A DNA stretch of 64,000 nt from Marinibaculum sp040216765. Its GTDB lineage: Bacteria > Pseudomonadota > Alphaproteobacteria > Ferrovibrionales > Ferrovibrionaceae. Position 1 is the first letter of the stretch. The number at the start of each line of letters is the position of its first letter. Where the stretch lies: contig JAVJON010000006.1 in NCBI GenBank assembly GCA_040216765.1, positions 103,105 to 167,104 of the forward strand, given 5' to 3'. Below are positions 59,921-64,000 of this stretch, piece by piece. The translations under genes were made by a program, and so were the position numbers. Under the pieces are notes generated by a model, which was not told the DNA's origin, did not search any database, and worked only from the letters and a program-made list of their open reading frames with translations.

Positions 59921-60802
59921 ATGAGCGATCTTGACGACCTGCTGGCCTTCCTGCGCGAACAGCCGATGCTGTCGCAGGTGCCGCTCGCGGAACAGCGCGT
60001 GCAGTACGACCGGGCGCAGAAGGCGTTTCAGCTGCCCGCCGGGGTCACGACGCGGGCCGACAGGTTCGGCGGGGTGCCGGGCGAATACCTGACAGTGGCC
60101 GGCGCGGCCGCCGACCGGCAGATCCTGTACTTGCATGGCGGCGGCTATGGCATCGGCTCGCCGCGGTCGCACCGGCACCTGGCGGCGGCGATCGGCCTTG
60201 CCGCCGGCGCCGACGTCCTGGTGCCCGACTACCGGCTGGCGCCGGAACATCCGTTCCCGGCCGCGCTGGACGATGCGCTGGCGGCCCTGGCCTGGCTGGC
60301 GGCGGACCGGCCGGCCGCACGGCGGGTCGTGGCCGGCGATTCCGCCGGCGGCGGGCTGACCGTCTCGGTGCTGGTCGCGGCACGCGACCGGGGCGGCCCT
60401 GCCGTTGCGGCCGGTGTCTGCCTGTCGCCCTGGGTGGACCTGGACTGCGACCCGGCATCGCCGGTGGCGCAGGCGGCGGCGACGGATCCCGTGGTCGGCT
60501 TCGACGACCTGGTCGGCTTTTCCCGCAACTATCTGGGCGGCGCGGCGGCCGCAGCGCCGCTGGCCTCGCCCATCCATGCCGAGCTGCGCGGCCTGCCGCC
60601 GCTCCTGGTGCAGGCGAGCTCGTCCGAGGCGCTGCGCTTCGATGCCGAGCGCCTGGCCGCGGCGGCGCAGGCGGCCGGCGTGGCGGTGGAGCTGGAGATG
60701 GTGCCGGGGGTGCCGCATGTCTGGCACTGGTTCTGGCCGCGGCTGGACCTCGGCCGCAGGTCGATCGACCGCATCGGCGCCTGGCTGCGGCCGCATTGGT
60801 AG
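59921..60802 (+). CDS. Alpha/beta hydrolase, hormone-sensitive-lipase family esterase
   Basis: 293 residues. HGGGYGIGS forms the oxyanion hole, Ser141 in GDSAGGG is the nucleophile, DYRLAPEHPFPAALDD is the family segment and the histidine is in GVPHVWHWF. All fit HSL-type esterases. It starts 28 bases after the monooxygenase with a GGGGA site, so the two are co-transcribed and it probably hydrolyses the ester or lactone formed. Confidence 0.92.
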   Translation: MSDLDDLLAFLREQPMLSQVPLAEQRVQYDRAQKAFQLPAGVTTRADRFGGVPGEYLTVAGAAADRQILYLHGGGYGIGSPRSHRHLAAAIGLAAGADVLVPDYRLAPEHPFPAALDDALAALAWLAADRPAARRVVAGDSAGGGLTVSVLVAARDRGGPAVAAGVCLSPWVDLDCDPASPVAQAAATDPVVGFDDLVGFSRNYLGGAAAAAPLASPIHAELRGLPPLLVQASSSEALRFDAERLAAAAQAAGVAVELEMVPGVPHVWHWFWPRLDLGRRSIDRIGAWLRPHW

Positions 60803-60818
60803 TGCGGCGCGAATCCGA

Positions 60819-60855
60819 TTGACAGTTTTTTCGAATTACGAATAGAAAATATCGA
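60819..60855 (+). promoter_or_regulatory. Promoter and operator candidate of the luciferase-like monooxygenase operon
   Basis: A perfect TTGACA (60819-60824) is followed after 18 bases by TAGAAA. The spacer holds the inverted repeat TTCGAATTACGAA (60830-60842), and a second TCGAA lies at 60851-60855. A repressor bound there would block the promoter; the TetR gene at the operon end is the likely source. Confidence 0.6.
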
Positions 60856-60896
60856 ACTGCCTGCGGTGCGCCGGGCGGGTCGCGGAGGGACGGGAG

Positions 60897-62021
60897 ATGC
60901 ATGTCGGCCTGGGGCTTACCTTCCAGAACCTGGTTGCGGGCCAGAGCGACGGCGAGGTCTATCGCAACGAGCTGAAGCTCGCCGCCGATGCGGAACGGCG
61001 CGGCTTCGACTCGATCTGGACGCCGGAGCATCACTTCACCGACTACATGATGACGCCCAATGTCACCCAGTTCCTGTCCTGGGTCGCTGGCCAGACCTCG
61101 CGGATCCGGCTGGGCACCATGGTGACCGTGCTGCCCTGGCACGACCCGATGCGGGTGGCGGAGAACTTCGCGCTGCTTGACCAGCTGTCGGAGGGCCGCG
61201 CGATCGTCGGGCTGGGCCGCGGGCTCGGCCGCGTGGAGTTCGACGGCTTCCGTACCGAGATGGGCGAATCCCGCCGCCGCTTCACCGAATATACCGAGGC
61301 CATCGTGCAGGGGCTGGAGCGCGGCTACATGGAATATGACGGGGCGCTGTACCGCCAGCCGCGCTGTGCGATCCGCCCCGCGCCCCATGCCTCGTTCCGG
61401 GGGCGCACCTTCGCGTCGGCGATCTCGCCGGACTCCATCGCGCTGATGGCCCGCCTCGGGGTCGGCCTGATGGTGATCGCGCAGAAGCCCTGGGACACCG
61501 TGAAGGCCGACCTGGACGGCTACCGCCTGGCCTATCGCGAGATCAACGGCGAGGAGGCGCCGAAGCCGATCCTGGCGATGTTCGTCGCCTGCCACGAAGA
61601 CCCGGCGGAGGCGCAGCGCATGCGCGAGGTCTATCTGCAGGCCTATGCCCGGTCGACGGTGGAGCATTACGAGTTCGACCGGGCGGAGTTCGCCTCGATC
61701 GAGGGCTACGAGTATTACGGCGGCCTGTCGCGCAATATCGCCAAGAACGGCCTGGAGAAATTCAACGGTTTCCTCGCGGACCTGCAGGTCTGGGGCACGC
61801 CGGACGAGGTGGCCGCCCGCCTGATCGACCGCGCCGCGTTCCTGGATATCGGCGGCCTGCTGCTGCTGCCGGCCTATGGCGGCATGCCGCACGAGGTCGC
61901 GCGGGCGAACTACGACCTGGTCGCCGCCAGGGTCCTGCCTGCGCTGCAGGCGCACGATGTCGGCGGCGACCTTGGCGTGCGCTACGGGGCGCCGGCCGGG
62001 GCGCTGCGGGCCAGCGCCTGA
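60897..62021 (+). CDS. Luciferase-like flavin-dependent monooxygenase
   Basis: 374 residues of the bacterial luciferase TIM-barrel family. Marks are FDSIWTPEHHFTDY, RIRLGTMVTVLPWHDP, GRAIVGLGRGLGRVEFDGF and AISPDSIALMARLGVG. It uses reduced FMN supplied by a separate reductase, for which the protein encoded at 53246 is a candidate. The substrate is unknown. It heads an operon with the SDR and TetR genes. Confidence 0.9.
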   Translation: MHVGLGLTFQNLVAGQSDGEVYRNELKLAADAERRGFDSIWTPEHHFTDYMMTPNVTQFLSWVAGQTSRIRLGTMVTVLPWHDPMRVAENFALLDQLSEGRAIVGLGRGLGRVEFDGFRTEMGESRRRFTEYTEAIVQGLERGYMEYDGALYRQPRCAIRPAPHASFRGRTFASAISPDSIALMARLGVGLMVIAQKPWDTVKADLDGYRLAYREINGEEAPKPILAMFVACHEDPAEAQRMREVYLQAYARSTVEHYEFDRAEFASIEGYEYYGGLSRNIAKNGLEKFNGFLADLQVWGTPDEVAARLIDRAAFLDIGGLLLLPAYGGMPHEVARANYDLVAARVLPALQAHDVGGDLGVRYGAPAGALRASA

Positions 62022-62067
62022 ACCCCGTGACTCCCCCCTGGCCCGCCGCAACCGCAGGACGAACGAC

Positions 62068-62835
62068 ATGACGGACTTTCCGGCGACAGGCGTGGCGCTG
62101 GTGACCGGCGGCAGCGGCGGTATCGGCGCGGCGATCGCCGCCCGCCTGGCGGAAGAGGGCGTGCGCGTCGTGCTGACCTACAACCGCAACCGGGAGGCCG
62201 CGGAGCGCAGCCTGGCGGCGGTGCGCGCCGCCGGCTCCGACGGCGCGGCGCTGCAGCTCGACCTGCGCGACGAGGCGGCGGTGAAGCAGGCGGTGGACGC
62301 GGTCGCCGCCGGGCGTGACGGCATCCACACGTTGGTCAGCGCGCATGGCCCGTTCATCACCATGCGCCATGTCAGCAGGCTGGAGCCGCAGCTGTTCCGC
62401 GAGACCATGGAGGCCGATGCCTTCGCCGCCTACAACGTGATCCATGCCGCCCTGCCGCACCTGCGGGCGGCGCGCGGCGCGCTGGTCGCGATGACCACCC
62501 CGGCGATCCGGCGCTATGCGGTCACCGACCTGCTTTCCGCCGCGCCGAAGGCGGCGATCGAGATGGTGGTGCGCGGCGTGGCGGCCGAGGAGGGCCGCTA
62601 TGGCGTCCGCGCCAATACCGTGGGTGTCGGCCTGCTGACCGACGGGATGTACCAGGCCCTGGTCGATGCCGGGTCGTTCGACGCGCGCTTCCTGGAAGCC
62701 TCGAAGCAGAACACCGCGCTGCGCCGCTTCGGGACCGCGGCGGAGATCGCCGAGGCGGCGGTGTTCCTGGCGTCGGACCGGGCGCGCTACATCTCCGGCC
62801 AGACCCTGATGGTGGATGGCGGCTATGCGCTCTGA
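62068..62835 (+). CDS. Short-chain dehydrogenase/reductase family protein lacking the catalytic tyrosine
   Basis: 255 residues. The cofactor motif TGGSGGIGAAIA and the C-terminal SGQTLMVDGGYAL are standard. In the active-site region the usual YxxxK reads SAAPK, with Ser157 where tyrosine is expected, and the catalytic serine position is Thr143/Thr144. Lys161 is kept. It therefore may not be a normal oxidoreductase. The rest of the fold is intact, so it looks like a real variant, not decay. It lies 46 bases after the luciferase-like gene. Confidence 0.9.
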   Translation: MTDFPATGVALVTGGSGGIGAAIAARLAEEGVRVVLTYNRNREAAERSLAAVRAAGSDGAALQLDLRDEAAVKQAVDAVAAGRDGIHTLVSAHGPFITMRHVSRLEPQLFRETMEADAFAAYNVIHAALPHLRAARGALVAMTTPAIRRYAVTDLLSAAPKAAIEMVVRGVAAEEGRYGVRANTVGVGLLTDGMYQALVDAGSFDARFLEASKQNTALRRFGTAAEIAEAAVFLASDRARYISGQTLMVDGGYAL

Positions 62836-63451
62836 CCGGAAGACAGCGGGGGCGAAGGCCGAGGGCAAGTCCGACAAGACCCGGCGCAGGATCCTGGACG
62901 CCGCCGCCCTGGTGCTGCGGCACAAGGGCTTCGCGGGCACGCGGCTGGTGGACATCGCCAAGGTCGCCGACATGCAGGCCGGCAGCCTGTACTACTATTT
63001 CGGCTCGCGCGAGGAGCTGGTGGCAGAGGTGATGCGCACCGGCGTCTGCAGCGCCTTCGACGCGGTGACCCGGCGCCTGGCGGAGATGCCGGCGGAGGCC
63101 AGCCATGTCGACCGGCTCTGCGCGGCGATGGAGACGCACCTGCTGTTCCTGGTGGAGCAGAGCGACTATGCCTCCGCCACCATCAAGCTGATCGGCCAGG
63201 TGCCGAAGGACATGCAGCAGCAGCAGATCGCGACCGAGCGGACCTACGGCAAGCTGTGGAAGCAGCTGCTGCGCGACGCCCGCGATGCCGGCGAGATCCG
63301 CGCCGACCTCAACCTCTCCGCGATCCGCATGATGATCATGGGGGCGCTGAACTGGTCGGTGGAATGGCACCGGCCGGAGAACGGCCCGGCGGAGCATATC
63401 GCGCGGGATTTCATCGCCATGGTGATGCACGGGCTGGCCGTACGGCGCTGA
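62825..63451 (+). CDS. TetR-family transcriptional regulator
   Basis: About 208 residues from the ATG at 62825 (an ATG at 62816 adds three). The N-terminal DNA-binding domain has TRRRILDAAALVLRHKGF, TRLVDIAKVADMQAGSLYYYFGSREEL, an exact TetR pattern. The C-terminal ligand domain is variable. It overlaps the SDR stop and ends the operon; local autorepression through the palindrome at 60830 is a natural model. Confidence 0.92.
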   Translation: MRSDRKTAGAKAEGKSDKTRRRILDAAALVLRHKGFAGTRLVDIAKVADMQAGSLYYYFGSREELVAEVMRTGVCSAFDAVTRRLAEMPAEASHVDRLCAAMETHLLFLVEQSDYASATIKLIGQVPKDMQQQQIATERTYGKLWKQLLRDARDAGEIRADLNLSAIRMMIMGALNWSVEWHRPENGPAEHIARDFIAMVMHGLAVRR

Positions 63452-64000
63452 GCCGGGCGGGGTTCAGAGCCTGTAAATCGATTGGCCACGAGAATGTGCC
63501 GCTTCTTCTATCGGCGGCGCGCTCACGTCCGAAGGCCGGCGACCCCTCTTCCATCGTCGCGACCGGGCTTGTCGCGGTGGCCCATGTCGATGCCCGTCTC
63601 GATCGATCGAGCATGGCGGCGCGATGGACCCGCCGGTCTGGCCCACTGCTGTCCGGTTCGGACCGGGCGGTGCTGCCCGCAGGCCTTGCACCGCCTGGCC
63701 GTTGACGGAAGGCAGCGAACCGAGACAGGGAGGTGCCGGACGCCTTTCCTGTCTCGTCACCGCCGGGCGCGACCCACGGCTGTCCGGTTGAGCATGGCCG
63801 GCATTCGCTCAAGGCCGCGACTTTGCCGGGCTCGCGGGGCCAACCGCTGACGCTGGACACGGATGTCCTTGCGTTCCCCCAATCGTCACCACCGCGCTCG
63901 TCGCGGTGGTCCATGGTGCCGCCAGGTTCAATAATGGCCCGATTTTATTGAGGTGCGGCGCGATGGGTTGCCGGGCATCGCCCGGCGACCGGGACAAGCC
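63452..64000. other. Gene-free right edge with palindromes and repeat copy 2
   Basis: 549 bases. The first 300 hold GC-rich palindromic pieces similar to those at 41826-41930 (ATGGACCCGCCGG type). From 63760 the dispersed repeat begins. Small frames on both strands have no ribosome site and no family similarity. Confidence 0.65.
63760..64000. repeat. Dispersed intergenic repeat, copy 2 (reaches the window edge)
   Basis: Same orientation as 41929-42168, nearly identical, with shared hairpins. The copy may extend beyond the window. Confidence 0.88.

Overview
The window is GC-rich chromosomal DNA from an alphaproteobacterium, most likely of the Rhodospirillales type. The evidence is the carA-carB-greA order, the yqeY-dnaG-rpoD block followed by a CAU tRNA, a class 1b aspartate aminotransferase, and intergenic palindromes of the kind common in that class. 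Species cannot be fixed from the sequence. All functions below are read from motifs, length and gene order; no database search was possible.

Layout. (1) 1-14202, minus strand: a hybrid lipopeptide assembly line. A 3357-residue protein (FAAL-ACP-KS-AT-KR-ACP-KS-KR-ACP) runs by an ATGA overlap into an NRPS (TubC docking domain-C-A-PCP-C) that leaves the window on the left. The second PKS module has no AT, and the A domain reads as a proline activator. (2) 14476-21410: housekeeping and stress genes: aspartate aminotransferase, ketopantoate reductase-like protein, MsrP, a HAD phosphatase, a Gly/Ala-rich secreted protein, a LysR regulator and trxB. A candidate structured small RNA (four perfect stem-loops plus an intrinsic terminator) lies beside lysR. 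(3) 21780-37473: a catabolic region whose enzymes match a reductive nicotinate-type pathway. It has a molybdenum hydroxylase (FAD subunit plus fused FeS/Mo subunit), a 6-hydroxynicotinate reductase homologue, two tandem DUF1185 paralogues, a complete branched-chain-type ABC importer with fused permeases, a MarR regulator and, at the far end, an enamidase. A GTATAC-centred palindrome lies upstream of the first gene and a diverged copy lies upstream of the enamidase gene. A CFA synthase-like gene and two tandem PAS genes sit inside the region. (4) 37741-41741: an SLC13/ArsB-type permease, a 654-residue protein that I do not recognise, and a divergent Lrp/AsnC regulator. (5) 42291-52797: core genome: greA, carB, carA, yqeY, dnaG, rpoD and a CAU tRNA. 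(6) 52798-63451: an IS3 orfA relic and then an accessory oxidative cluster: flavin reductase, MFS exporter, acyl-CoA ligase, Rieske oxygenase, Baeyer-Villiger-type monooxygenase, alpha/beta hydrolase, luciferase-like monooxygenase, an SDR without its catalytic tyrosine, and a TetR regulator. A repeat of about 240 bp occurs at 41929-42168 and again at the right edge.

How the genes work together. The importer and hydroxylase in region 3 would bring in and hydroxylate an N-heteroaromatic acid. The reductase and enamidase would then dearomatise and open the ring without oxygen; the DUF1185 pair is the unexplained part. In region 6 the ketone-oxidising enzyme, the hydrolase and the CoA ligase would form an oxygen-dependent route for a different hydrophobic substrate. 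The PKS-NRPS would make an N-acylated proline-containing lipopeptide.
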